From the NCBI GenBank assembly GCA_025963645.1, contig JAOQAI010000018.1:1-59232 (forward strand): a stretch of DNA of 59,232 nt. The letters run 5' to 3'. Made by a program: the position numbers and the translations under genes. The DNA comes from Flaviaestuariibacter sp. GTDB lineage: Bacteria; Bacteroidota; Bacteroidia; Chitinophagales; Chitinophagaceae. The notes beneath the pieces are model-generated. The model was not told the DNA's origin. It did not search any database and saw only the letters and a list, made by a program, of their open reading frames with translations. Shown piece by piece: positions 50,252 to 59,232 of the stretch (position 1 is the first letter of the stretch; the number at the start of each line of letters is the position of its first letter).

Positions 50252-51874
50252 CTAGTCCTCTTCTTCCAGCAATTCTTTATCGGTAATATCGGACAAAAGT
50301 GGTGTTGCAGCAGTAACGGGCAATGTCTCTACACCTTTTAATTTCCTTTGGATGGCTTTTGTGCGTTTGCCCACCACATCATCCAGCTGGTTCAAACCGG
50401 TTTGGATATTCTTTTGTGCTTTATCCAAGAGCCCGCCGAATTCATTGAACTCTTTTTTGACACTGCTTAGTATCTGCCATACTTCGGAACTGCGTTTCTG
50501 TATCGCCAGGGTGCGGAATCCCATTTGCAGGCTGTTCAAAATAACCGCCAACGTGGTAGGTCCGGTGATGACGACCTTGCAATCCCGTTGAATTTCCTCT
50601 AACAAGCTTGCTTTGCGCACCACTTCGGCAAACAGTCCTTCAAACGGCAGGAACATAATACCGAAGTTGGTGGTATTGGGCGCATCGAGGTATTTCTCGC
50701 AAATGTCCTTTGCCATTTTCTTGATGACTGACTCAAGAGCCTTTTGAGCGGATTCAATAGCCGCTGGGTCGCTTACATCATAGGCCGTCTGAAGTGTTTC
50801 ATAAGCATCTTTCGGGAACTTGGCATCAATCGGTAACCATACATAATCGCGGTCGCCTTCCTTATTGGGAAAACGGATGGCAAATTCTACGCGGTCGGCG
50901 CTGCCGGCTTTTGTAGCAACGTTGGCTTCGTACTGCTCCGGCGCTAAGATATTTTCTAACAGCATTTGCAGCTGCACCTCGCCAAAGCCGCCACGCATTT
51001 TTACATTGCTCAACACTTTTTTCAAACCGCCCACATCCTGCGCCAGGGTCTGCATTTCGCCTAAACCTTTTTGCACGCTTTCCAGTTGTTTGCTCACGAG
51101 CTCGAAGGATTGACCCAGGCGTTCGTTTAAGGTCTTCTGTAACTTTTCATCCACCATTTCGCGGATGCCTTCCAGCTTTTGCTCGGTCTTCAGGATCATC
51201 TCGCCCTGCTTCATTTCCAGTTGTCCAAACTTCTCCCGTTGCAGGTTGTTCATGACTTCCACGCTTTGCGTGAAATTTTCACGAAACCCTTTGAAAGAGG
51301 CGTCAAGCGCCTGCCGCATACGGTCGCCATCGCCCTTGGCTTGGTCGTTCACCGCGGTTAATTTTTCTTCTACCTTATTCGTGATCTTTTCCAGTTGCGC
51401 AATGGTATGGTCCAAGCCTTGTTTTTGCGCCGCCTTTAATTCGTCGCTTTTTGCCGCTTGTTCAACAGAGAATTCTTTCAGGTTGGCGGTGATCGTTTCC
51501 CTCGCCTTCCAGTTCGATTCTTCCAGCTTGTTCGTAAGCACCCGCAACCGCTCTTCCAATGTTTTATTGATGCCCTCAGCTGCCATGCGGTTTTGATCGG
51601 TGATGAGTTGAAGCGTCTGTGTTAGTTCTTTACGAAAGTTCACCAGCGTATCGTTCAGTTCCTGGCGGTTCTGGGTTGCTGTTAGGGAACCTTCTTCACG
51701 ATTGATACGAAAATCTTCCTTCAGGTTGGCCGTGAGATTATCAAGCTTTTTAAAAAGATCGTCCAGCTTGCCATTGAGGGCGAAGAGATTATTATTCGGC
51801 TTCGGACGAAAGAGTATAATGAGTACGATGGCAATGACCAGCAGCGTAATAATGGCGATCAGGAAAGGGAGCAT
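50252..51874 (-). CDS. rmuC: DNA recombination protein RmuC
   Basis: RmuC limits DNA inversions at short inverted repeats. The 540-residue protein has one N-terminal membrane segment (LPFLIAIITLLVIAIVLIIL), a long coiled coil (about residues 30-270), and the RmuC nuclease-like core with GGFGEVQLQMLLENILAPEQY, VWLPIDAKFPKDAYETL (PD-(D/E)XK-like DAKFP) and FGIMFLPFEGLFAEVVRK. Length is within the family range. Given the many inverted repeats in this window, its presence is of some interest, though the gene is widespread. Confidence 0.94.
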   Translation of the reverse strand: MLPFLIAIITLLVIAIVLIILFRPKPNNNLFALNGKLDDLFKKLDNLTANLKEDFRINREEGSLTATQNRQELNDTLVNFRKELTQTLQLITDQNRMAAEGINKTLEERLRVLTNKLEESNWKARETITANLKEFSVEQAAKSDELKAAQKQGLDHTIAQLEKITNKVEEKLTAVNDQAKGDGDRMRQALDASFKGFRENFTQSVEVMNNLQREKFGQLEMKQGEMILKTEQKLEGIREMVDEKLQKTLNERLGQSFELVSKQLESVQKGLGEMQTLAQDVGGLKKVLSNVKMRGGFGEVQLQMLLENILAPEQYEANVATKAGSADRVEFAIRFPNKEGDRDYVWLPIDAKFPKDAYETLQTAYDVSDPAAIESAQKALESVIKKMAKDICEKYLDAPNTTNFGIMFLPFEGLFAEVVRKASLLEEIQRDCKVVITGPTTLAVILNSLQMGFRTLAIQKRSSEVWQILSSVKKEFNEFGGLLDKAQKNIQTGLNQLDDVVGKRTKAIQRKLKGVETLPVTAATPLLSDITDKELLEEED

Positions 51875-52021
51875 GAAAATGTTTTAAGACTGTAATGCGA
51901 TTCGGGGTGCAATGTATTAAGAATACTTGTTATTTTATATTACTCAGGTTGTTCAATATTTTTCCTTCTGTTTAAAATTAGTATGGCATGTCGTTGGATA
52001 AATGAAATAATAAACTTCGCT

Positions 52022-52411
52022 ATGAAAAAGTTTCTTCTCTTACTATCAATAGCTGGATTAACGTCTCTCGATTCAGAATTGCTGGCACAGGAAATAATAG
52101 ACACAAGCGCTGGAACCCGCATTACTACCCGAGTGACCCGCAAGACCACTTCGTACAATACCCGCACCCGCTATTTCTATTACCCCGAAGCAAACGTCTA
52201 TCAAAACCCGGTTTCCGGAGAATACTGGTACTACGATGCGCCTTCGAGACAATGGACCGCTAATGCCCAACTGCCTTCTGCTATTGTAGTAGATCAAACA
52301 CCGAAGTATACGATCTATTATACCGGCGCGGATGTGTATCGCCAGAACGGACTTCACCAAAAGAAATATAAGGTGAAGAAGAATGGCAACCTGAAGGTGA
52401 AGCCTGATTAG
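52022..52411 (+). CDS. Hypothetical exported Tyr-rich protein
   Basis: Starting at ATG 52022 the protein is 129 residues with a signal peptide (MKKFLLLLSIAGLTSLDSEL, then LAQ). The mature part has Arg/Thr repeats (RITTRVTRKTTSYNTRTRY) and many Tyr residues (FYYPEANVYQNPVSGEYWYY, PKYTIYYTGADVYRQNG), ending in basic KKNGNLKVKPD. It is probably a periplasmic or surface beta-rich protein. No family recognised. Confidence 0.7.
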   Translation: MKKFLLLLSIAGLTSLDSELLAQEIIDTSAGTRITTRVTRKTTSYNTRTRYFYYPEANVYQNPVSGEYWYYDAPSRQWTANAQLPSAIVVDQTPKYTIYYTGADVYRQNGLHQKKYKVKKNGNLKVKPD

Positions 52412-52431
52412 GTTAGTGATGGTTAAGGCAT

Positions 52432-53118
52432 TTACTGTTGTTCTTTGCGAAGCTTTCGGGTGAGGCGCTTCACGTCGTGGCGTTTCAGCACCTTCAACTT
52501 CAGGCGGACCGGTTCAACGGGTAATTCTTTATACGCTGTTACGCCGGCTATTTTATCCACTACGTCCATGCCTTGCACCACTTCGCCAAAAATGGTATAG
52601 TCCCCATCCAGGCGGGGCTGTCCGCCAAGCGTTGTATAGACAGCCCTTTTAGCAGGGGACACGGTAAAACCTTTGCCTATTCTTTTTTCCAATGCATCCA
52701 GTTCGGCATCTGTCCACCGGCGGCCCTGCACAATATAGAACTGCGAGAAAAGCGATGCTTCCAGTGGATTATCATCGCGACCGGCGCCCAAGGCGCCGCG
52801 TTTGTGGAAAAGGGCTTCGTTGTATTCCGGCATCAGGCGTTGCTGCTTTAGAATAGTTGTATCGCTGGGTGTGGTGAACAGCGAATCGGGATCGCCACCT
52901 TGTATAACAAAATTGGGCACAACGCGATGAAACAACGTAGTATCAAAATAATGATCCTTCACCAGCTTCAGGAAATTATCACGATGTGCAGGCGTTTCAT
53001 CATAGAGCTTTACGATGATGGCGCCATAGCGGGTTTCGATAGAAACAAAGGCAGGAGACTGGGCGTTGCTGCATAAGAATAAAAAGAATCCAACCAGGGT
53101 GAAAATAGAATAGCGCAT
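52432..53118 (-). CDS. Exported cyclophilin-type peptidyl-prolyl isomerase
   Basis: The 228-residue protein has a signal peptide (MRYSIFTLVGFFLFLCSNA) and a cyclophilin domain with YDETPAHRDNFLKLVKDHYF, TTLFHRVVPNFVIQGGDPDS, SQFYIVQGRRWTDAELDAL and DYTIFGEVVQGMDVVDKIAG. It is a paralogue of the protein at 29947-30654, sharing an insert with VQGR.[FW]TDAE before the last strands. Probably a periplasmic foldase. The start codon at 53118 precedes the signal peptide directly. Confidence 0.93.
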   Translation of the reverse strand: MRYSIFTLVGFFLFLCSNAQSPAFVSIETRYGAIIVKLYDETPAHRDNFLKLVKDHYFDTTLFHRVVPNFVIQGGDPDSLFTTPSDTTILKQQRLMPEYNEALFHKRGALGAGRDDNPLEASLFSQFYIVQGRRWTDAELDALEKRIGKGFTVSPAKRAVYTTLGGQPRLDGDYTIFGEVVQGMDVVDKIAGVTAYKELPVEPVRLKLKVLKRHDVKRLTRKLRKEQQ

Positions 53119-53276
53119 TCCATACTTTTAAGTGAAGCAATCCCACTAAAATACAACTCTGTCCTTTTGTAGTGAAACTGTTGTAGCGAAGGTGTTCTAT
53201 TTTTACCGTTGGTATAAAACATTTCCGCCATATACGAATTGGCTCGTAACATTGGCAAAATTAACCTTCAGGTATT

Positions 53277-56051
53277 ATGAGAAAGCTCGTTGCGTTTACC
53301 ACTCTCCTTTTCTTTTCAGTCCTTCAGGTGCAAGCCCAGGGCTCCATCAAGGGGAAGATCATAGACTCTGCCTCCAAGGCACCCTTGTCTTTGGCTACCG
53401 TAACCGTGTTTAAGGCGGCTGATACGGCCCTGATTACTTACCGCATCAGTACGCCGGATGGTGAATTCAAAGTGAACGGCCTGCCGCTAAATTCTGCCTG
53501 CCGGGTAGTTATTTCTTACTCTGGTTATGATGTATTTCGGCGTGTGTTTACACTAACCGGAAATGACCTGCTGGATATGGGCACCATTACGATGGCACCA
53601 TCCTCCGGCACACTGGACGAAGTGCTGGTTGTAGCAGAGCGGCCGCCGGTCAGCATCCGAAAAGACACGATCGAATTTAATGCGGCTTCCTTTAAAACCT
53701 TACCGACCGCCCTGGTGGAAGACATGCTTAAAAAGCTTCCGGGTGTGCAGGTAGATGCCGATGGAAATATTACCGCTAACGGAAAAAAGGTAAACCGCAT
53801 TATGGTAGATGGGAAAGAGTTTTTTGGCAATGATCCGAAAATGGCTACCCGCAACCTGCCGGCGAACGTAATTGATAAAATACAGTTGACAGAGGATAAG
53901 GAAGAACGCGAATTGAACCCTGATAAAGCAGCCGGTGAGATCGGGCAAGTGATCAACCTGAAACTAAAGAAGGCTATTAAGAAAGGCTGGTTTGGAAAGG
54001 CTTATGCCGGAGGGGGAACCGATGACCGTTATGAGGCCGGAACGATCCTGAACCTGTTTCGCGATACGATGCAGGCAAGCCTTATCGGGTTTTCGAACAA
54101 CCTTAACCGTTCTGGCTTTGGTGTAAATGACATTCAATCGCTTGGCGGCTTTGGCCGCAGCGGCATCAATATGATGATGATGAACAGCACCGGAGGCATC
54201 AATATCAATGGTATCTCTTTCGGCGGCATGGGTGAAGGCATTAACACATCAACTGGTGGTGGGTTTAATATGAACCATGTGCTGAAGAATGGCTTCACGC
54301 TTAACTCCCAGTATTTCTATGGCCAATCGCGGAACGATATTGCTGAATTAAATAACCGCCAGCAGTTCCTGACCGATACGGTTCTGGATACCCGTACGAG
54401 ACGGGATGAGGTGCTGAAATCTTATAACCACCGGGTAGGTTTTGGATTAAAGGGAAAGATTGATTCGCTAACGCGGCTTGAATTTAAACCCACGCTTTCC
54501 TTTGCCGACCGCACTAGTGACCGCCTGACAGACTTCCGCAATACCAATAACTATGATGGGTTGCTTAACGCAAGCCTGAACAAGCAGGACCTGACTGGAA
54601 AGGACCTTAACTATGATCATAACCTCCTCATCTTTAAAAATTTCCGTAAGGCTGGCCGCACCCTCAACTTTACGAATACCGTAAACTATGGCAGGATAGA
54701 CAATGACCAGGTGAACGATGTGGTCAATACTTTTTATGTCAATGGAACAACAACAGCCAACCGGGTGAATCAATTGCGGGACAGGGGGCAAAAGAATTTT
54801 ACAACGAACCTCAATGCCAATTATAATGAGCCTCTAAGTAAGGCCACCAGCCTGCGTTTGGGCTATGCGGCTACGTATTATAAGAATGATGACCTGGTGG
54901 CAACCTTCAACCAGGATGCTGCCGGAAAATATACACAGCCTAATCTTAGCCTCACTAACGAACTGAAGCGTACCAGCTGGCGCAATACCGCTTCGGCCGG
55001 CATCAACTGGAAACGCAAAGCGTTTAGTGCAACTGCAACTGCCTACCTGCAGTTCCTTGACATCAATAATGAATTTTATAACAGCCCCAAGGTGAAACAG
55101 AAGTACAGCTATCTTTTACCGGGCTTGTCCATTAACTGGAAGGAGCTGAACTTCAGTTACAACGGCTCGGTATCCCCACCAAATATTACGGACCTGCAAC
55201 CGACGCCGGATAACACCAACCCGCTTTTCATAGCGCAGGGCAACCCTAACCTGCAACCGGCGGTAACGCATTCGATGAACCTGCACTACTTTAAGAATGT
55301 GCCTGCCAAGACCCTGTTTGTGAGCGCTTATATGTATGCGAACTTTCGGAACAATGCCATTACACGCAGTCGCACCATTTCACCCAATGGCGTGCAAGTG
55401 TCTGCCCCGATCAATATAGATGGCAATCAGGACCTTTATAATAATTTCAACATCAACAAGCAGTATAAGTTCAATAAGAACTTCCAGGTTTCTTTTGGCG
55501 GTGGTTATAACATCAACTACAGCCGCAACTATTTAGTGATCAACAGCCTTAAGAGCTATGTAAAGACCTTTGACATTGGACCCAGTGCTAATGGCAGCCT
55601 GAACTGGAAGGACCTGATCGAATGGAACTTCCGCTACAATATCGGGTTTAACCGCACTACCTACGAAAGCAAGACCTTCAATAACCTGAAGACCAACCGG
55701 CATAACGGCAATACGGAATTGGTGGTGCGGCTTCCCAAGCATTTTGTTTGGGAGACATCGCTGAACTATGTGAAGAATCCTTTAACGGCGCCGGGTGTGC
55801 AAAACGAGATATACCTGTGGAATGCGGCCTTGACGCTGGTGTTCTTAAAAGACGATAAAGGGCAATTAAAATTCGCAGCGTATGACCTCATGAACAATAA
55901 TGTATCGGTATATCGCTATACCAATGAAAACTCGATCATTGACCGGCAGATCAATATCCTGCAACGTTATTTCATGGCTACTTTCACTTATAATATCCGC
56001 AATTTCAAAACCGCTAAAGTAGGTGGCACCCAGCGCCTCTTTATGTTCTAA
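53277..56051 (+). CDS. TonB-dependent receptor-like outer-membrane barrel (OMP_b-brl_3)
   Basis: The 924-residue protein has a signal peptide (about 1-20, ending VQAQ), a carboxypeptidase-regulatory-like beta domain (GSIKGKIIDSASKAPLSLAT, about 22-110), a plug-like region (PTALVEDMLKKLPGVQVDAD, GKKVNRIMVDGKEFFGNDP; about 140-230), and a long beta-barrel. No clear TonB box is visible. It matches the OMP_b-brl_3 type of Bacteroidota barrel. A Gly/Asn/Met-rich loop (NMMMMNSTGGININGISFGG) lies near residue 300. No SusD partner is adjacent, so it is not a typical SusCD glycan importer; ligand unknown. Confidence 0.9.
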   Translation: MRKLVAFTTLLFFSVLQVQAQGSIKGKIIDSASKAPLSLATVTVFKAADTALITYRISTPDGEFKVNGLPLNSACRVVISYSGYDVFRRVFTLTGNDLLDMGTITMAPSSGTLDEVLVVAERPPVSIRKDTIEFNAASFKTLPTALVEDMLKKLPGVQVDADGNITANGKKVNRIMVDGKEFFGNDPKMATRNLPANVIDKIQLTEDKEERELNPDKAAGEIGQVINLKLKKAIKKGWFGKAYAGGGTDDRYEAGTILNLFRDTMQASLIGFSNNLNRSGFGVNDIQSLGGFGRSGINMMMMNSTGGININGISFGGMGEGINTSTGGGFNMNHVLKNGFTLNSQYFYGQSRNDIAELNNRQQFLTDTVLDTRTRRDEVLKSYNHRVGFGLKGKIDSLTRLEFKPTLSFADRTSDRLTDFRNTNNYDGLLNASLNKQDLTGKDLNYDHNLLIFKNFRKAGRTLNFTNTVNYGRIDNDQVNDVVNTFYVNGTTTANRVNQLRDRGQKNFTTNLNANYNEPLSKATSLRLGYAATYYKNDDLVATFNQDAAGKYTQPNLSLTNELKRTSWRNTASAGINWKRKAFSATATAYLQFLDINNEFYNSPKVKQKYSYLLPGLSINWKELNFSYNGSVSPPNITDLQPTPDNTNPLFIAQGNPNLQPAVTHSMNLHYFKNVPAKTLFVSAYMYANFRNNAITRSRTISPNGVQVSAPINIDGNQDLYNNFNINKQYKFNKNFQVSFGGGYNINYSRNYLVINSLKSYVKTFDIGPSANGSLNWKDLIEWNFRYNIGFNRTTYESKTFNNLKTNRHNGNTELVVRLPKHFVWETSLNYVKNPLTAPGVQNEIYLWNAALTLVFLKDDKGQLKFAAYDLMNNNVSVYRYTNENSIIDRQINILQRYFMATFTYNIRNFKTAKVGGTQRLFMF

Positions 56052-56242
56052 GGAACTGCTTTTACTGCTGCCCATCATTATTGTCTGATAGTGGTGGGCA
56101 GTATTGTTTTTGTGATGTACTTCCATAAGGAAAGGATATGATTATGAGCAGGCCTGTTTTCGCATCAAACCAAGCTGCTGACATTGAATTGGCATAGTCT
56201 TTACGACATAACGGTAATTCATAACCTTTAAAAATATAAGAA

Positions 56243-56437
56243 ATGAGTACCAGAGGCAAGGATCATAACGGTAGCCGCGGAAACGATGACTCCACTACAC
56301 GCCATAAGGGCGAAAGCCAGCAAAGCCACCAGAAAGGAGCCCGCAGCGTAAGTACGCAGAATACCGGCAAACATACCAAAGACGAGTCGCATGGCGCCGA
56401 CCGAAACACGACCAAAAAAGGTGGTAACAGCATCTGA
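56243..56437 (+). CDS. Small hydrophilic protein, 64 aa
   Basis: Polar, disordered-looking frame MSTRGKDHNGSRGNDDSTTR, rich in Lys, Gly, Ser, Gln and His, ending KKGGNSI. It resembles small stress-related hydrophilic proteins. Support comes from an AG-rich leader directly before the ATG and a strong terminator eight bases after the stop. The overlapping opposite-strand frame is a hydrophobic shadow. Confidence 0.5.
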   Translation: MSTRGKDHNGSRGNDDSTTRHKGESQQSHQKGARSVSTQNTGKHTKDESHGADRNTTKKGGNSI

Positions 56438-56444
56438 TAAAGTA

Positions 56445-56478
56445 GCAAATGCTGGCATCAGGTTGTGCCGGCATTTGC
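56445..56478 (+). terminator. Terminator after the small hydrophilic protein gene
   Basis: GCAAATGCTGGCA, loop TCAGGTTG, TGCCGGCATTTGC pair over 13 bases with one G-T wobble, followed by TTTCTTT. Confidence 0.85.
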
Positions 56479-56637
56479 TTTCTTTAGGCAGTTCGGCCTG
56501 GTAGCTTACATATGTCCTAACGGGTTGACGGTGCATTACAGTTAGCTATCCTCCCATTTATCTATTTTCAGGCATCTCAAAGAGTACAGCGGTCATATCT
56601 TTACCTTTTATAATACCAGAACTATCTTTTTCATTCT

Positions 56638-58632
56638 ATGCATAGCCGGCTATCATGGTTTTTCTTATGCGTTCTATTTCTTTTAGTAGGTTGCAACCAA
56701 CGCTTTCAGTCGGAGAAGGAAGAAGTAGATTATTGGGCTTCCCATGTGCTAACCCCGGTGTATAAGATCTTGCATACCACTCATAAAAAAGAGATCGCCT
56801 TACTTGTTTACGATTCCCTGCTAAAAAAGCAAGGTTTCACTACGCCTTATATTAAAGCAGCTCGCCATGACATTGCCGCCAACTATTATTATTTCTACAC
56901 GCAAGACAATGCTACACTGGCCCGGACGATTGATTCAGCGCTATCTTATTTTAATACTGCTGCGTTGCAATCCCGTTATCCCCGCACCTATGTAGGGTTA
57001 TTGCTTTTCGGTGGCGATATTGCCTACAGGCTCCTTCGGTATAATCGCGCCAACGATTATTATTTCCTGGCAAAGAAAATAGCAGATGCTCACCTTACAC
57101 CCTGCGAACGCAGCGCCTTTACCTACAATATGGCGATGGTGCTTTACCGCCAAAAAAGCTTTGACCGTTCTGCGGAACATTTTAAAGATGCCTATGCCTC
57201 CCAGGCTACTTGTGCCGTGCAAACCACAGCCATTGCTTTGCAGCAGCAAGAGATACAGAGCAATATCGGGCTTTGCTTGTGGCATTTAAAAAAGCATGAT
57301 AGTACGCTGCTGCATTTCGATAAAGCCCAGGCTATTGCCAACCAATACAGGGATTCACTGGGTGCGGCAACTATGGAGAAAATTAATGGGGTGCTTTATG
57401 GCAATAAAGCAAAAGTATATATTGATAAAAACCAATTAGTACAGGCCGAAGAGCTATCACTGAAAAGCGTAGCCCTCAATGCCCGTCCCGGTTACGAGTT
57501 GAAAGACGCACTAAAAGTACAGTTGTAGTTAGCAGATATCTACCACCGGCAAAGCCGTTTATCCGAAATGAGCTCTGTTTTGCAACAGGTCCGCAAGGGA
57601 TTGGATACGCTGCCCGATCCGGCCGTTGAACTCACCTGGAACCAACTCCTCACGGGGTATTATGAAAAGACCGGGCAGTTGGCACTGCAACTGCAATCCT
57701 TTAAAAAATATATTGCTTTACAAGATTCATTAACCAACAGGCAACAGGAACTTGCCCAGGCAGATATCGGCCGCTAGCTGCGTGAGAATGAGCAGGCGCA
57801 TCAGATAGCCGTCTTGCAGGAAAGCCATCAATCAGACCGTATCTACCTTTGGATCTTTGCTATCGTGTCCATTATGGGTGCCATAATATTGGGACTCATT
57901 TACCAGAACTATCGCCGCAGCAAACGGTCATTAGCAACCATGACTATTTTAAACGAAGAGATTAAACGGCAGAAAGAAGCCCTTGAAGTAGAGACCCGGC
58001 AACGCCAGCGAATGGTAACGGAAGCAGTAATAAAAGCGCAGGAAAATGAACGCTCTTCTATCGGGCTGGAGCTGCATGACAACGTAAACCAGGTGCTAAC
58101 AACCGTAAAGCTTCAGAATGAAATGTTGCTGGACGGCTTTGGAGACTCCAAAACAATTCTGAAGAAGTCCTCCCAATATTTGCAGGAGTGCATCAATGAG
58201 ATCCGGAGCCTCTCAAGACGCTTGTCGGCGCCTACGTTAGGAAAGATCCGCTTAGAAGATTCCGTAAAAGACCTGATTGAATCTATTAGCCTTACAAACA
58301 AATTTCTTATCCGGTCAGAGATCGCTATCACTAATAATAATAATATTACTCCGGACACCCACTTAGCTCTATACCGCATTCTCCAGGAGCAGATGAACAA
58401 TGTGCTGAAGCATGCAGCCGCCACTGAAGTAAAAATTCAATTAGTTCAATCTCATAAGGCGCTTCAGCTGACTATTGTTGATAATGGACAAGGGTTTGAT
58501 ATGGCAACCAAAAGAGCAGGCATTGGGATTACCAATATGAAAACAAGAGCGGAAAACCTGCATGGCTCCTTTGAAATAAAAAGTGCACCAGGAGAAGGGT
58601 GTAGCATTCAAGTTGTCATCCCAATTGAGTGA
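56638..58632 (+). pseudogene. TPR sensor histidine kinase with two in-frame TAG codons
   Basis: One frame runs through 665 codons interrupted only by TAG at 57526-57528 and TAG at 57775-57777. Continuity is clear because sequence on both sides of each TAG reads as one protein. Order: lipoprotein-type signal (LLVGC), TPR-like helices (about residues 40-380), a transmembrane segment (IYLWIFAIVSIMGAIILGLI), coiled coil, HisKA_3 dimerisation/phosphoacceptor helix (SSIGLELHDNVNQVLTTVKL, with His about 480) and HATPase (N box QEQMNNVLKHA, G1 DNGQGFD, G2 GIGITNMKTRA). All kinase motifs look intact. Unless TAG is read through, the products would be a secreted TPR fragment and, from an internal start, a kinase fragment. 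I call it a probable pseudogene or a programmed-readthrough candidate. Confidence 0.72.
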
Positions 58633-58644
58633 TAATGCTATTAA

Positions 58645-58948
58645 TCATTTGGTGCCGCCCTGTTGCATAAATGTTCGCAAGTTGGCGCCATAGAACCTGC
58701 TGAATTTCCAATGGTTGTAAGCGGGTGGAATTGGCAGTTTCAATATCAGCGAATCAAGTAAGAGCTCCCTTTTCGCGCCTTCTATCAGGCTTTGCACATC
58801 GTGTATATATTGGTTTTGAGTACGCAATACTTCTTTGGTGCTTACAGCACCAATCGTTCAATGCTAAAGTGCTTAGAAAGGGTTGGCGATTGAAAAGAGC
58901 CGTGGAGGATGAATAGAAAAGAAAGCAGGTAAGTTTAAGCTGTTTCAT
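58645..58948 (-). pseudogene. Decayed or frameshifted short coding remnant
   Basis: From the minus strand, a frame starting at ATG 58948 reads MKQLKLTCFLFYSSSTALFN, a plausible signal peptide, but soon turns into non-protein-like sequence. In the next frame from about 58864, TKEVLRTQNQYIHDVQSLIE and then LLLDSLILKLPIPPAYNHWK look protein-like until the stop near 58645. The two pieces can be joined by one frameshift, suggesting a broken gene. No family recognised. It occupies most of the 470-base interval between the kinase and the T9SS gene. Confidence 0.35.
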
Positions 58949-59019
58949 GGCGACCGTTTAGATGAAGACACAAAGGTTCTCTAATCTACTTCTTTATTTT
59001 AAGTGAGCCTCAAATAAAA

Positions 59020-59045
59020 AAGGGTGATGCAGATGCATCACCCTT
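59020..59045 (-). terminator. Terminator of the T9SS cargo gene
   Basis: AAGGGTGATGCA, loop GA, TGCATCACCCTT is a perfect 12-base stem. On the minus strand it is followed by a T-tract, and it lies downstream of the stop of the gene entering from the right edge. Confidence 0.85.
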
Positions 59046-59105
59046 AACCGCTACCTAACACCGCTAACGTTTTTCCCAATGCGTGTTAGAGGATTGGAAT
59101 ATGGT

Positions 59106-59232
59106 TTACTGTTTTACGATTTTGATAGTTTCGTTATTACCGTTTTGGTCGGTAATTTTTACGATATAGACGCCTGGTGTTTGTCCTGCGAGGTCGAGGT
59201 TTGTTTGGATGGCGGTTGGGGCGGGTGTTATT
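59106..59232 (-). CDS. C-terminus of a T9SS type A sorting-domain protein (truncated by window edge)
   Basis: Minus-strand translation reads TPAPTAIQTNLDLAGQTPG, then VYIVKITDQNGNNETIKIVK ending in Gln and TAA. The GVYIVKIxD...xxxIVK pattern is the conserved end of the type A C-terminal signal recognised by the type IX secretion system and removed on export. The mature part lies outside the window, so its function is unknown. It shows that the organism uses T9SS. Confidence 0.85.
   Translation of the reverse strand, partial: ITPAPTAIQTNLDLAGQTPGVYIVKITDQNGNNETIKIVKQ

Noticed and set aside
53277..56051. SusC-type glycan importer of a polysaccharide utilisation locus
   Set aside because: No SusD-like gene or glycoside hydrolases are adjacent, and the domain order fits the OMP_b-brl_3 type.
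56228..56536. 102-residue hydrophobic frame on the minus strand
   Set aside because: It runs antisense to a small hydrophilic gene with its own terminator; hydrophobicity is expected from reading that composition backwards, and it has no family resemblance.
57526..57777. TAG reassigned as a sense codon in this organism
   Set aside because: Several unrelated genes in the window (recR, TDO, purD, the cupin, VanZ-like) end with TAG at expected family lengths, so genome-wide reassignment is not supported.

Overview
The window is a contiguous piece of chromosome from a member of the Bacteroidota, most likely Chitinophagaceae or a close relative. This rests on a methionine synthase split into two genes, a type IX secretion C-terminal signal at the right edge, an ECF sigma factor paired with an RskA-type anti-sigma factor, DUF4920, DUF1501/DUF1800 and OMP_b-brl_3 proteins, many short lipoproteins, and several promoter -7 boxes of the Bacteroidota form TAnnTTTG. 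No tRNA, rRNA or CRISPR array was seen.

Layout. 1-527: the edge of an IS3-family element has cut off the 5' end of a GIY-YIG nuclease gene. 550-5757 (minus): a retropepsin-like protein, split metH with a structured leader, and recR. 6047-12581 (plus): the rod-shape operon mreB-mreC-mreD-mrdA-rodA, interrupted between mreB and mreC by a small element carrying a DUF559 endonuclease. 12772-16789: metallo-beta-lactamase-fold hydrolase, tryptophan 2,3-dioxygenase, a lipoprotein and purD. 16901-24758: two tandem POT transporters, a DUF1501/DUF1800 pair, an AlkB-like hydroxylase and a beta-barrel protein. 24863-33006: small cytochrome, serS, TPR-CHAT protein, a cyclophilin, gcvH, ECF sigma/anti-sigma and VanZ-like. 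33313-44473: trmB-DUF5522-ATL operon, SET protein, PAP2 phosphatase, RRM protein, two single-domain response regulators, YciO/Sua5, JmjC-like cupin, DUF4920, CDGSH protein, and a secreted NucA-type nuclease convergent with a NuiA-like inhibitor. 44748-56437: small proteins, a methyltransferase, ankyrin protein, cold-shock protein, a MazF-type toxin-antitoxin pair, rmuC, a second cyclophilin and a large outer-membrane barrel. 56638-59232: a TPR histidine kinase broken by two in-frame TAG codons, decayed sequence, and the C-terminus of a T9SS cargo protein.

The most interesting signal is a family of G/C-rich inverted-repeat pairs. Each pair brackets the gap between two co-directional genes: recR/metH, mreB/mreC, rodA/hydrolase, purD/dioxygenase, DUF1800/DUF1501. 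The two arms of a pair are identical or nearly so, while loop type differs between pairs, so each pair behaves as one unit. One unit carries a DUF559 endonuclease gene that fills the space between its arms and may be the autonomous form. Another holds a lipoprotein gene, and the rest are short. The arms reach into coding sequence: they encode the same peptide DLSSPTGGQGA near the start of two unrelated enzymes, supply the last residues and stop codon of PurD, and a related pair adds about 43 residues inside the dioxygenase. A separate palindromic element sits exactly at the break in metH.
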